Shown: positions 12,467 through 23,917 of the stretch, one piece after another
Layout of the letters: the number at the start of each line of letters is the position of its first letter
Numbering within the stretch: the first letter of the stretch is position 1
From: Brassica napus
Taxonomy: Eukaryota > Streptophyta > Magnoliopsida > Brassicales > Brassicaceae
Length of the DNA: 64,000 nucleotides
Direction: 5' to 3'
Assembly: GCF_020379485.1 (NCBI RefSeq)
Contig: NC_063436.1
Span: forward strand, 26,906,423-26,970,422
The notes under the pieces: generated by a model
Seen by the model: only the letters and a program-made list of their open reading frames with translations
The model's database searches: none
What the model was told of the DNA's origin: nothing
Position numbers and translations under genes: made by a program

Positions 12467-14089
12467 TTCTACACTGTCCTGACCATTGCTTATTTTCACT
12501 CTTTTTCGTTCTTTTCCCATTTTTACTCTTTTGAATAATCAACCGAAACCGAAGTTTGTTTTTTATTTATTTCTGCTATCATATTTTATTATTTCCATGA
12601 ATTGATATGTAACTGCATTTTCTAATGACTTTTCATAATTTCTTTAATTTGTTACTTTCATGTTGTTCTATTGTGTGCATTTTTATGTTGGTTAACTATT
12701 TGTTCGTTGTTCTTTTATAATACCCTTTATAATTTCACTTCTAATTATGATATGATAAAAACAAACTTTTAAACTCATTTAGTGATATACTAAACGAGAC
12801 CAGTACACTCACATATATATAGTAGTGGTTTGGATCAAGAGTGCAAATCATTATATAGGCAACGAAACAATTGAAATGCATAAACTAAGCACAATTCTAC
12901 AGCATTACCACTAATTTCATTCAAATCAGCTCTCAGCGCAATGGCCCTAGATTTCTTTTGCTAACTATTGGAAGTTATTAAACTCTCATTTGTGAATGAT
13001 TAGCAAGTATTAATAATTAAGTCCAGTAAACGTATAATCCTTTCAAACATCTTCTTAGTGGTTAAGATAAAAACTATTCACTTAGGTTTACTTGACGCAT
13101 TTTTTTACGGCAAATGCCTTTCTTCAAACAAATTTTGGTGCGTAAAAAAACTTATGGTCTAGAACAGAATGATCAAAGTTCTTATGGCATAGACGCATAC
13201 TTTAAATGAAGGATTTAATCAGATATACTAACAAATTAATTAATCACCACATCACGGTAATCATTGGTCTACCGTAAGACTCAAGTAGTAGACTACTCAT
13301 ACATATAGTAGTGTTAAGGTAGATGAACTTTCAACCTAAAATCAATTGGTGATAAAGAGAAGTGGTCCATCTATTTTATATATTGCTTCAAATCCCTTCC
13401 AATTACCGATGTGATACACTTTTTTTGTGACTAATAAGTAGGCCCTAAAACATTGCAAGAAAAACTAAAAGACAAGATGAAGGTAAAACATACTAAATTG
13501 TATAATTGTAAATGTAAAGATGAAAAAAAATCCTCTTTAAAGAAGCAGGGAAACGCTAATCTTTTTGGAGGTCTACCAAAATGTATTCTTAGATTCAAAA
13601 GAGATTAGCTAATTAAATCAAGCTCGAGGGTTATAAAAGCTAACATAACGCTTACATACAAACACATACGAACCAAGTTGGTCCCGAAATAAATTGGGTC
13701 GAAACTTTCTCGTTTGGACGAAACTTGGTCGAACTTGGTTAGTATTTTTTTGGTTGGATCTAGACGAGTGTACAAGCGAGAGCTTCTCTAAAACTGCCTC
13801 GGTTGTGTACGTGCAAAGAAAAGGAGAGTACAGGAGTGTCTTGACTGAGTAAAAATCCAGACGCTCTAGTTAAACTTGAACGCGTCGGCTTGAAGGACAA
13901 TTGTCAACCAAATCATATTCCTGAATGATTATATTCACTAATACACGCGTATTATATTATTTTCTATCTTATTTTTACGTCTTGTACAGCAAGAACCAGA
14001 CCATGCAGACTTTTCTTTGTTTCTTTTTCTTTTACAACTTGTTTTATTTGAGAGGGAAAATATAATAAAAAAACTGAAACAAATTGCAT
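12467..14089. other. Spacer between the two peroxidase genes
   Basis: AT-rich spacer with the 3' UTR of the first peroxidase and no supported gene. The open frame at 13938-14168 (minus) is not conserved in the sister spacer and is disregarded. I saw no mobile-element termini. Confidence 0.4.
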
Positions 14090-14433
14090 ATTTTACTGAG
14101 TAGGCATCCACCTCTCGAAATAGAAATGGTATATACCTATTCAAAATTGACAGAATGTCGCAAAACATATTCCAAGTTGGCCGGAACCAGTCTTTTGAAG
14201 TATAGAAGAGGTTTATGGAAACATTTATTAAATCACAACTACTATATAGATAATGTTAAAACATAAAACCATCAATTGTGAATATCTACCTTTACCCTAT
14301 GCACGTCTTTGATATGAAACATTCTCTTTGTCAATGTCGTGTTCATCAATTTACATATAAATATGCAATCTACGACTAACAATTACAACACAACCCAAAA
14401 ATATTTCTAAGTTTTCACAGGAGAGGCAAGGAA
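14090..14433 (+). repeat. Shared upstream region, copy 2, of the tandem peroxidase genes
   Basis: Counterpart of 10660-11014, with small indels. It contains the same CTATGCACGTCTT block and a TATA box at 14355-14365. If root-hair expression known for this peroxidase subgroup is retained, the element responsible should lie in the conserved blocks; that is an inference. Confidence 0.7.
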
Positions 14434-15556
14434 ATGAAGTCAATTACAGCTTTGTTTTTACTTTTCTGTTTCCTTGTTCCCTCTGCTTTGGCGCAACTCA
14501 AGTTTGCGTTCTACGGTCCCTCATGCCACCGCACTGGATCTATCATTTCTTCTGTCGTCGCTGAACGTTTCCGTCGTGACCCTAGCATTACTGCAGCATT
14601 GCTTCGTATGCAGTTTCATGATTGCTTTGTTACGGTTCGTAAGCTTCTCCTTGTGTATGTGAATATGTATTATAATGAACTCACTAATATATCTAGACGT
14701 AACTAACATTGATCAACTAATGTTTGGAATGATTGTGTAGGGTTGTGATGCTTCCCTTTTGATTGACCCAAGACCAGGAAGGCCATCAGAGAAAAGCACA
14801 GGACCAAATGCAAGCGTGAGAGGCTATGAGGTCATTGATGAGATTAAGAGACAGCTCGAGGTTGCGTGCCCCGGAATTGTCTCATGCGCAGACATTGTAG
14901 CTCTAGCGACCAGAGATGCGATCAAATTAGCTGGTGGTCCAAGCTTCTTGATAAAAACAGGAAGACGTGATGGATTAAGGTCAAACCCAGCCGATGTGAA
15001 CTTGCCCGGACCAACAATTCCTGTGTCCGCATCCATCCAAGCATTTGCAGCTAAAGGCATGAGTGTGAACGATATGGTTACACTAATTGGTGGTGGCCAC
15101 AGTGTTGGTTCTATTCATTGCAGTCTTTTCCAGGATAGGCTTAATGACCCTGCCATGGACCGCTCACTGAACGCTCAGTACGTATTTTGACACATAGCAT
15201 CAAATGAACATCAATTTTATGTATATCTGACCAACTAATACATCTCTTTTCAAAGGTTGAGGAACACATGTCGTGCCCCAAATGACCCATCCGTGTTCTT
15301 GGACCAAAGGACTCCATTCGTTGTGGATAACGCAATCTTTGGAGAGATGCAAAGACAAAGAGCAGTCATGAGGATTGATTCAAACTTGGCTTTCGATGGA
15401 GCAACCCGTGGAATTGTGTCGAGTTTTGCACAAAGCAATTCACTCTTCAGACAGAGATTTGCTCAGGCAATGGAGAAAATGGGTACCATTGGAGTCCTTA
15501 CCGGACGTGCTGGAGAGATCAGAAGAAACTGCAGAGTCTTCAACAACGGACGTTGA
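14434..15556 (+). CDS. PER44: Class III secretory peroxidase, PER44-like, copy 2
   Basis: Three exons, 14434-14634, 14741-15177 and 15256-15556, exactly the exon lengths of copy 1 (201, 437 and 301 bp), giving 312 residues. Signal peptide [18 protein letters not shown]; distal [10 protein letters not shown] followed by GCDASLL; proximal His in [10 protein letters not shown]. All active-site residues are present, so both copies look functional. Most differences from copy 1 lie at the mature N-terminus ([15 protein letters not shown] against [15 protein letters not shown]) and in the mid-region loop ([11 protein letters not shown] against [11 protein letters not shown]), which lies near the substrate channel. 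The first donor is GTTCGT, weaker than the GTTAGT of copy 1, and intron 1 is much shorter (106 against 400 bp). The gene tail faces the tail of the 4/1 gene, 298 bp away. Confidence 0.92.
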
Positions 15557-15854
15557 TTCTACACGGTCCTTAATCTAAAGACCAACAGGAATCCTATGTT
15601 TGTTTTCTAACAAATAATCAAATCCGGAAGTGTGCTTTCTCCGGGATCTTGTTTTATTTATCCGTTCAAAATTGATTTGCGTGTTGCATGTACTTTATTA
15701 TCTTTTTAATATTGAGTTCTTATTCAGGCTTTGTGGTGTTGTATGTTTTCAACTGTATCATTTGAATTTAAAAATGGTTTGGTTTTGTGGAACTTACTCG
15801 TTGAGTGACCGAGCAGTAAGTGTTTGCCAAGCAAAGTTTTTGTTCCTGGCTGTT

Positions 15855-17392
15855 CTATGAAGAAGACAGTTTCCGTTTAAGGATCTCATTCTCTTTTCTC
15901 AGTTTCATTAGCTTCTGCTTCAAAGTCTCCACCTGTCGATATGAAGTTGTATCCCTCTGCTTTTCGGCTACTGTTGTTCTACTTATAACCACTGCATAGA
16001 ATATAAAGGGACCTGCCATTAAGGTTTGCAATATACTGACTAAAAATGTAATGTGAAGCTCTTACTCTCGCTAACGAAAACCATAAAACCAAACTAGAGC
16101 GTCTCAGGAACTTAGTAATCCATCACTTTTAAAAAGCATTTTCAGACACTGAGTTAGCAAAGAGGAGAAACTCTTACGTTCCTTCTGCAGACTCTGAAGT
16201 TTGTTAGTAATATCAATTTTCTCTTCTTGCTCCATGAGAAGACAGTCCTTCAGATCCTGAACCTCGACTTCATCTATAAAATGATTACCATTAGGAAGCC
16301 AATATATGTATGCAGCAACATAAACACAAACTTAAAGCAAACATAAGGCGTCTGCCAAGTCTTACACTTGGATTCCACTTCGGAATAGACTCGATCCAGC
16401 TTCCTCGACATTGCTTGAATATGCGATTTGTTAGCTGCCAAATCCTGGCGCAGCCTATCAATCACCATCTCGTTTGTTGCCTTTTCAACCAAAAGGCTTC
16501 TGTATGTAAATATCGAAAAGATGAGACACAATACAATACATATGTCAGTTATAATAAGAGTAGTGAACGTGGTGCTTATAAACCTGATTTTGTTCTCTAG
16601 CTCTTCAACCTTTGCTACATGCTTCTGCATAAGCGACTCCAAAGCATTCCTATGTTCCTGCCACAGCTTATAAAGCATCTCAGAACAGATAGGAACACGA
16701 TCAAAGCATCATCTTTGCTTCTGTTTGGAGTCTCACATGCTCTTTGCTTCTGTTTTCATCATTCACTCTCTTCAGTTCTTCTTTCAAGCCGTGGCACTTA
16801 GTTCGATGCTCAAGCTGTATTTTTCCCAGAATCAAGAATCACACACACACGAAACATATTAACTAGAGAAGGATTCAAAAGGAAAGAAGACCTGATCGAC
16901 AAAGTTGTTTAACGATTCTGTATGTAGCTTCTTCAGCCTTTCGTTCTCTGCAGGTTCATCACTTAAAATTAGATTACCACTAGTGAATACAAAGAATAAC
17001 ACAATCAAACCAGAACCTTCTTTAAGAGTCTTATTGCTAATCTCAAGCGCCTCTCTTCTACTGGTTTCCACATTGCTCCTCGATCTGAACACGTTCATCT
17101 CGCTCATCCCGCTTTTGAAATCCTGAGCAACAAATCAAGCTATGAATGATGATGACAGTAGTATAACTGAAGCCTAAGCAATGAGCAGATCGTAGTTTCT
17201 AGATTTCAATTTCAATCGGTTCAGATAGAGATCTCGGCATAATCGAATCCGATCAGAGAAACAGAAACAGAATATTCTGAGCTCTACTCGATGAACAAGA
17301 GATCGGAAGAGAGTATCGAGAAACTTCACCTCGTAGATCTGATCGAAGCTGGAGAGAAGCAAACGCATCTGCTCGTCGCTTGTTGCCGCCAT
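15855..17392 (-). CDS. 4/1-type coiled-coil protein (At4g26020-like)
   Basis: Eight exons on the minus strand: 17392-17330, 17122-17017, 16947-16892, 16814-16737, 16657-16584, 16499-16366, 16273-16178 and 15991-15855. All phases match and give 247 residues, the size of the Arabidopsis 4/1 protein. It starts MAATSDEQMRLLLSSFDQIYED and then is nearly all heptad-rich coiled coil (NERLKKLHTESLNNF; HRTKCHGLKEELKRVND; VEELENKIRSLLVEKA; LKQKLMKLRKENEILKRK) ending KLSSS. The Arabidopsis protein was found as a partner of a plant-virus movement protein and is linked to cell-to-cell traffic and polar localisation; its biochemical role is not settled. The short exons make this gene easy to miss. The start is the only ATG fitting the first exon. 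No membrane segment or catalytic motif is visible. Confidence 0.9.
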
Positions 17393-17819
17393 GATTCTTC
17401 GATTTGAGCTTTCTTACTCGACTGGTACTGTTAGGGATTTCAAATTCGAGAGGCTTTTCTTAGGAAACATGCTGAGTAATCTGGACCGTCGATGTCATCG
17501 TGTGGCTCTCGTACTCTTCAGTATCGTAATTGCTAATTCGTTTTCAAAATCAAATTTATCTTACTTTATATGATGATGTATAGAAGACTAAAATTTGTTT
17601 CATGGTGTTATGGAATGTCACTAAATATTTTATTTCTGTTAGTAGTTTTACGGTATGTCGTTAAAAATATTTTATAGACCTTATTATAATGACATTTTTA
17701 CGTTATATTAATAACATATGAGGTTCAATAAGTTTCAATTCTTACCACATAGTATGTGGTTCGACATCATAGTAAGAGACTCAAACGACTGTAATACCAA
17801 TTGTTAAATTGTTACTGAC
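17393..17819. other. 4/1 gene promoter region and left flank of the tandem array
   Basis: Upstream of the 4/1 gene; sequence becomes AT-rich and repetitive after about 17580. No gene. The boundary at 17819/17820 is the left edge of the first tandem unit (GTTACTGAC then AAAAGATTTG). Confidence 0.4.
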
Positions 17820-18032
17820 AAAAGATTTGAAATAATGTTATTAAATATTCATGGTCTAAACTTATAAACACAATAGAAATAAAAAGATATGAAACGAAAT
17901 TTTCTTACCATGGTGATTGTCACTAAGATTAATATATTTTAACAGTCAAAAACTCAATATATAACTTGGATAAGAGTACTAATACATGGAAGCGCAAAAA
18001 AATTTAGAAACGGTCCCAACTGTGTAATACAC

Positions 18033-18963
18033 TAGGGCTGTTCAATATGGTAAAACCGAACCGTACCGAACCGAACCGAACCGAAATAGACAATATGGTT
18101 TGGTTTTGGTATATACCATATAAACCGAATGGATATAATTTTATAAAAACCGTAGGATTTGGATATGGTTTGGTATATAACCGATTAAACCGAATAAACC
18201 GAACAAAACCGATTAAAAGTAGAAACACGTAAATATGTATCTATTTTATAACAATACATGAAAATCTATTTGTTACATAAGTTAAATTTATGTTAATAAC
18301 TATTACTAAAATTTTATAGTAATAAAGAGCCTTAATTTGTAAAACACTTGAACTATAATTAAATAACAATACATCGCAATTCATACATCTTATTTTCTAA
18401 GTCTTCTTTTGATCTTTTTGCTTTATTTTAATCTTCACTAAATTAATATGAAAATTATAAATTTGATGGACAATAATTAATGGAAAATTTTTACAACTTT
18501 TTTCTTATCTGTAAACAAACAGAGTTTCGTGTTCAATTGAAAAAAAATGACTTTAATGAACAATAAATAGGGAAGAGTGAAAAAACGTTTCTTTCGTATT
18601 TCTGTTTTGTTTCTTATTTTTATTTTCAAAATTTGAAGCTTTGATTTTAGTTATAGATTTGATTATTTTATTTGATGGTAGAAGCATTTTTACTTTTTTG
18701 TTCATTTATTTGAACATGTAATATATTTTTAATTAATGACTATGTTGACAATATGACTCTAAAATTCATATAATATGATCTCAAAATAAATAATTATGTT
18801 TTTTGGTATAAAACCGAATAAACCGAAAACCGACGGTATATAAACCGAACCGAACCGAAGTAAATATGGATTTAGAATGGTAGTTATATTTTACTAACCG
18901 AAATACCGAAAACCGAAAAAAACCGAACCGAAACCGAACCGATATCCGGATTGAACACCCCTA
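18033..18963. mobile_element. hAT-type non-autonomous element, 931 bp, intact ends
   Basis: Terminal inverted repeats TAGGGCTGTTCAAT and, at the right end, ATTGAACACCCCTA (reverse complement TAGGGGTGTTCAAT). An exact 8 bp target duplication TAATACAC lies at 18025-18032 and 18964-18971. Unit 2 (near 23866) keeps the empty site. Both subterminal regions (about 18055-18225 and 18805-18950) are packed with AACCGAA/ACCGAAT motifs, the usual kind of transposase-binding array in hAT elements. The inside is AT-rich and has no transposase frame. Confidence 0.88.
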
Positions 18964-19021
18964 TAATACACACAAGTACCACAAACAAAATAAAAGCGAA
19001 TAACCCACAAACAAAAAATTA

Positions 19022-21091
19022 CTAGATGATAACATGCGTGCGGGGAGTAAGTTTTTATAATAATATTTTTTTTCTTAAATAGTTTTAATATTTTGCAATA
19101 TTACAATCTTATAAATTATAAAATAACGAATACAAATGTTGGTTTCTTAAATTTATCATTGTTGTTAAAGAGTTAACGTATTACATCTCATTTTAATTGT
19201 TTTTAAGATTTCATATGCACAAAAAAAATTAAATTTTGCAGGTAACACAAATCATCAAAACCAAATAGGCAACATCGATTGAATAATGACAAAAGGAGAT
19301 TATGTTCTCGATTTGTTTACTATTAACTTTTCATAAGTGATTCATTTTCAACATTTTCAACATTTTATAAAATTGTTTTTTCGTTCTTGTATTTGTTGCA
19401 TTGATATGAGTTTAGTTTTTTTTTTCTAACTTTTTCTATGGATTCAGTGAATTACATAAGTGTCAATTTAAAAAGTTAGACATCTGTAAAAATTAGTTCT
19501 ACTCCAGATACATATCTAAGAATCAAATTTTGAAAAAAAATCACTGGCAAACTATATTAACAAGTTAGTGTTCAAATCCAATATATCAAAGTATTATAAA
19601 ATATAAGTGCAGACTCGAAATATATTGATATTGACATAGATATATAGTATATTTTAATATAAATATTTATTATTGACACTTCCTACTCATATTATTTTTT
19701 TAACATTTGTGTATTTGCTGTAACAAAAATTTAAACCGTTAATCACAAAACTTTTAATGTGAGATTTTTCAATACAAATTTCAAAATTAAAACATTAATA
19801 TTTCAATAATTTTTCACTGAAAAATTTGAAATTAACATATTTTAATATAGTATATAATTTATTTCAAATGATATTAATATACATATTACATATATATATA
19901 TATATATTTATATATATAATATGAATATCTATTAATGAGACTTCGTATTCATACGATTAATTAGGGTTGAGAATTTTATCCGATACCCGAATCCGTATCT
20001 GAATCCAATCCAAAAATCTCAACCGAAATAGCAAAATATCCAAACGATTATTGTGAATTCGGAGAGATTGGATATCCAAACCCAAACGTGTAATATCCAA
20101 ACCGGAACTGATAATATCTAAACCCGAATGGATATCCGAAGATAATCAAACATAAGTATACTTAACCCTATATTTCTAGTTTATTTCTCTCATTTTATTC
20201 AAAATATTTATATTAATGATGCACATTGCTTAAAATTAGATATTATACATATAATTATGGACAAAATCATTTGCTCCAAAATTACAAAACAACAACTAAA
20301 CTAGTGGTTTTCTATTTTTAAAGTTTTCTCTCCAAACCTATTAAGAATTTAATCTTTTAAAAATTAGAAAATCAGTTGAGTTAAAAATATATTTAAAATA
20401 CAAAACAAAAATTAAACAGTAAATAATTTATTTAATTTTTCTTCAAAATTTAGATATCCGAACCCGACCTAAAATATTCAAACCCAAACATAAAATACCC
20501 GAACCTCACCCGAAGTGTAAAAATATCCGAACGGGTTCTATACCTTTATATTGAAATACCTAAAATATTAAATACCCGATACGAACCCGAACATGTATCC
20601 GAATGCCCATCCCTACGATATATGATCATTTGTCTCTTGCTTGAACCAAAAAAGTGAAACCACTGATCACAAACTTTTCAATGTGGGACTTTTACCATTT
20701 TTAGTAATTTATAGTCGTTTTTAAAAATTCAAAATATAACATATAAGAAACAGTCTAAATTTTTTAATTATATCTTTAAAGTGATTGCTTAATTTCTTTT
20801 AATAATATAAAATTAAACAGAAAAAGAGAGGATACAAAAATTGTTATCAAATATGTATTATTCATAACAATTAATTGTCATATATATGTTAACTAAATTA
20901 GATAATTCCGTAGATTTTATTTAAAGAAAAAAAAATGATTATTCTTTGGTACTAAATTAATTTGATAGGTAGTTTAATAAATAGCATCGTATAAGTTTAT
21001 ATGGACCGACTTATTTTTGTAAAAATCATTCTCGTGATGACACGTGACTTCGAAAACATCTTGTAATACTCCACGATTAATATATAGTGGA
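19022..21091 (-). mobile_element. Helitron (non-autonomous), family A copy 1
   Basis: Read on the minus strand it begins TCCACTATATATTAATC and ends in TTATCATCTAG followed by host T, with a GC-rich hairpin just before the end (degenerate here, around 19034-19046). It lies between host A and T, as Helitrons do, and has no target duplication. It contains a nested hAT-like element (19962-20615) and no Rep/helicase frame. Copies: 23918-25991, 28821-29716 (truncated) and 61394-63120. Confidence 0.75.
19962..20615. mobile_element. hAT-like element nested in Helitron copy 1
   Basis: Ends TAGGGTTGAG and CCCATCCCTA (reverse complement TAGGGATGGG). Flanking 8-mers CGATTAAT and CGATATAT look like a decayed target duplication. 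Subterminal CCCGAA/ATCCGAA motifs are abundant at both ends. It sits at the same place in the other Helitron copies, so it inserted before they spread. Confidence 0.65.
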
Positions 21092-21728
21092 TATATATTA
21101 AAACTGATGAAGCTCCAGACGTAAACCCATAGAAACAATTTTTTGTTGTTGTACAACCCCATAGAAACAATTAAAACCCCGTATAGTGCAAATGACAAGC
21201 TTCAATTCACATAAAATACAACATCTAAATATTCTACTGTTAGTCTTAGTTAGGAGTTATCGGAACAACCAATCTCCCAAACTGCAACTGCACATATATA
21301 GCTCAAATTACTTGAAAAGATATATTCTTTCACACACAAAAAATATGCTACACATAACAAAAAAAAAAACTCCTCATAAAAGAAACGTGGAAAAATCACA
21401 AACAGAACTAAAATATTTAATGGCATATCATAAAATCACTAATAAAAATAAAATATTTGATCACATACCATAAATGATTCTCACCTAACAAATCTAAGCG
21501 AGTAGCTCCAAAAAAGAATTAAAAGCGTTGACTGACCATGTACATAAAAAGTATTCATTACCAATATTGAGAAATGTAATAGAAGATTTTCATATGTAGA
21601 AATTAAAAATAGTCAACATAGAATATGCGATTCCTATTTTAAAGTTTATATTTTAGTCTATGTGTATGCATACTAACACTATAAATAGATAGATATGCAA
21701 AGGTCTAAACCACACACTCATTCTCAAG
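21092..21728 (+). promoter_or_regulatory. Upstream region of the first 313-residue gene
   Basis: The sequence between the Helitron and the start codon carries a clear TATA box, TATAAATA, at 21680-21687, 42 bp before the ATG, so the leader is very short. From about 21400 onward it is almost identical to the corresponding part of unit 2 (one T/C difference noticed, near 21657); before that, differences are frequent. Confidence 0.55.
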
Positions 21729-22670
21729 ATGCCTTCCCTACCAAATGAGTTCATCCCTTATACCGATAATACCATGACCCAAAATGATTTTGTTCCCATC
21801 CAGATTAACCGAAACGAGACCCGAACGGTGGTTCGATCAACGTTCGTTACTTCTGGAAACACAAACTATGCCAATTTGTTTTCTCCATCTCCGCCTTTTA
21901 CTTCTTCTTACCGTGCTTCACAAGTCTATTCATCTACCTTAACATTCAACAGTTCACGCATGGCTTATCAGCCGAGAAATAACATGGTTTCTGCTGTGAG
22001 AATGCGTCAAATCTCAGGATTTGTTAACCCTCATTTTTCTCCAGTTTTGGCCACTCCAACCATCCCAAACATGTATCATCATGCTACTGTCCCAACCAAT
22101 AATATGGTCACTAGCCAAAATGGTCATGACCGTGTCATAACTTCTGGTCAAACCATTAGAAATCACTCTCCAAATGTTTTTGGTAACGCCACTCCAACTA
22201 TCTCAAACATGTATGATGATGTTATGGTTCCGACCAATAATATGGTCACTAGCCAAAATGGTCATGAACGTGTCATAACTTCTGATCCAACCATTAACCC
22301 TCCAAATGTTTTTAATAACAACCGGGAAACCTTTTACCCTGAACCTATCGATTACACTAAAGTCGACACAAATGACAAAGGTGGTGAAAACAAGTATCAA
22401 ACCCATGGCATACCAAATGAAAATCACGGTTCATATATGTGTCCTCAGTGTCACAGTCAGTTTGATATTTCACCAATAATATCAGCTGCACGCATGGGGT
22501 TAGTTCATTCTAGCAATGAGACTAAAGATCAGGAAAACGAGAAAGGACCTTGTGCAAGAACTAAAAAAAGGTATCGTGAACAAAGTCATCCTGAAGTCAA
22601 TGGTAAAGCTCGGAAGATCGAATCGGAGGACAAAGTTCCAGAAGAGAGCTGTGGCTCTAAAACTAATTAA
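21729..22670 (+). CDS. Unrecognised single-exon 313-residue protein, copy 1
   Basis: I do not recognise this protein. It is an uninterrupted 313-codon frame with a TATA box 42 bp before the ATG and an AATAAA-type signal after the stop (near 22763). Seen in it: a Ser/Thr/Asn/Pro-rich, probably disordered N-terminal two thirds; an internal direct repeat of 46 residues starting near residues 108 and 154, each with NNMVTSQNGH and RVITS; a short Cys motif MCPQCHSQFD near residue 237, half of a zinc-ribbon or finger; and a basic stretch TKKRYREQSHPEVNGKARK near residue 280 that could be a nuclear signal. There is no signal peptide or membrane segment. Codon use is not transposon-like. It occupies the position where Arabidopsis has a short uncharacterised gene, so it may be a fast-evolving lineage gene with a nuclear role; that is inference. 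A second copy with identical protein lies 4898 bp downstream. Confidence 0.7.
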   Translation: MPSLPNEFIPYTDNTMTQNDFVPIQINRNETRTVVRSTFVTSGNTNYANLFSPSPPFTSSYRASQVYSSTLTFNSSRMAYQPRNNMVSAVRMRQISGFVNPHFSPVLATPTIPNMYHHATVPTNNMVTSQNGHDRVITSGQTIRNHSPNVFGNATPTISNMYDDVMVPTNNMVTSQNGHERVITSDPTINPPNVFNNNRETFYPEPIDYTKVDTNDKGGENKYQTHGIPNENHGSYMCPQCHSQFDISPIISAARMGLVHSSNETKDQENEKGPCARTKKRYREQSHPEVNGKARKIESEDKVPEESCGSKTN

Positions 22671-23101
22671 TCAAATATCATATAAGTTAAGAAATATGTA
22701 TTTTGAATTAAGCTTTTAGTATTAATATCTATATGTTTGTATTAACTTATGATATATGTAAAATAAATAAAGCTGAATTTCTTTTTTCTTGTTTTCTTTT
22801 CACATTCATCACATTGTTGATGATTTAAAGGTTACAACATTTTTCTTTTGATGTAAAAAAAAACGAGTTAGAACATTTTAGTGTCGTTTGAGATAAAACA
22901 GAAATATTGTGTAAAAGATGTTTGATTTCAGTCGATTGCACAAAGAATTCGATAGAAATAATTTGATTTAACCAATCATAGAACACCGCATAAATTTTTG
23001 GTATATGTATAGTTTGAACCACATATCTCACTGAGAATGATATTATGCAAGAGTATATGAAATTTCGATGATTTTATTCAAATTAGAAACCGTCAAACGA
23101 T
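22671..23101. repeat. 3' UTR and foldback-type flank of the TRIM, unit 1
   Basis: From about 22825 this is a dispersed repeat also found at 27723, 52915 and 58188 (GTTACAACATTT ... CCGCATAA ... TATATGTATAGTTTGA ... GATGATTTTATTCAAATTAGA). It always ends at the left edge of the TRIM. The small open frame on its minus strand is not a gene. Confidence 0.7.
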
Positions 23102-23658
23102 ACGTAACGCCCGACCGCCCACGGCGGTGCGTTAAATTTTTTATGGCCCGAACTCATTTTTACTGACCCTACAATCACCACATGACTTTTCTCCGTACTT
23201 TCGCCTCACTTGCATGGTATCGCGAATCATTTTTCGATAGGTCAACCATCTTTTCACTACTCTAGCCCAAGCATGCTTAACTCTAGAGTTCTAAACGGAT
23301 GTGTGATGGAAAAAGTAAGTCAACTTTGGTGACATAGGTAACCAAATCAGTTCTCTTATGCATTTTCAATATATCACAACTCGGGATGTTACAATTCACT
23401 TCTTCTCAAAGAACGCAACACCCTCGTTGCGTCCCACAAAAGGTCTCATGGCACCTCTTAGGTCAAAACTGAGATGGCTAACCACCTCTGATACCACTTA
23501 TAACGCCCCGACTGCTCACGGCTAATGAACCATCCACGTCCTCTCTCTTGGCTCGTGGCCCCATCTCGCCTGACGGGCGGTGCGGTAATTTTTATAAGGC
23601 CTGAAAGTCATGTTTACAGACTCTGCAATCACCACATGACCTTTCCTCGTACTTTGAC
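23102..23658 (-). mobile_element. TRIM retrotransposon, truncated (unit 1)
   Basis: Read on the minus strand: a partial 5' LTR (23658-23498), then TGGTATCAGAGG (23485-23496), which matches a primer-binding site for initiator Met tRNA, a ~100 bp internal part without genes, and a 3' LTR (23393-23102) ending near GTTACG. LTR ends are of the TGTAACATCCCGAG ... CGTTACA type. The 5' LTR is cut at GTACTTTGAC by the tandem-unit junction. Confidence 0.75.
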
Positions 23659-23917
23659 AAAATATTTGAAATAATGTTATTAAATATTAATGGTCTAAAC
23701 TTATAAACAAAATAGAAATAAAAAGAAATGAAACGAAATTTTCTTACCATGGTGATTGTCACTAAGATTAATATTTTTTAACAGTCAAAAACTCTAAATA
23801 AAACTTGAATAAGAGTGTACTAATACATGAAAGCGCAAAAAAATTTATAAACGGTGCCAACTATGTAATATACACAAGTACCAAATAAAAGCGAATAACC
23901 CACAAACAAAAAAAATA

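Larger units (their letters stand above)
17820..23658 (+). repeat. Tandem unit 1 (~4.9 kb plus a 0.94 kb hAT insertion)
   Basis: The unit starts AAAGATTTGAAATAATG and ends GTACTTTGAC inside a TRIM LTR. The same start follows the same end again at 23659 and at 28556. Subtracting the 931 bp hAT-like element and its 8 bp target duplication leaves about 4900 bp, against 4897 bp for unit 2. Order inside: a Helitron, its nested hAT-like element, the gene upstream region, the 313-residue gene, a foldback flank and a truncated TRIM. Confidence 0.9.

Noticed and set aside
22203..22427. Minus-strand open frame inside the 313-residue gene
   Set aside because: Shadow of the sense frame, repeated only because the gene is duplicated.
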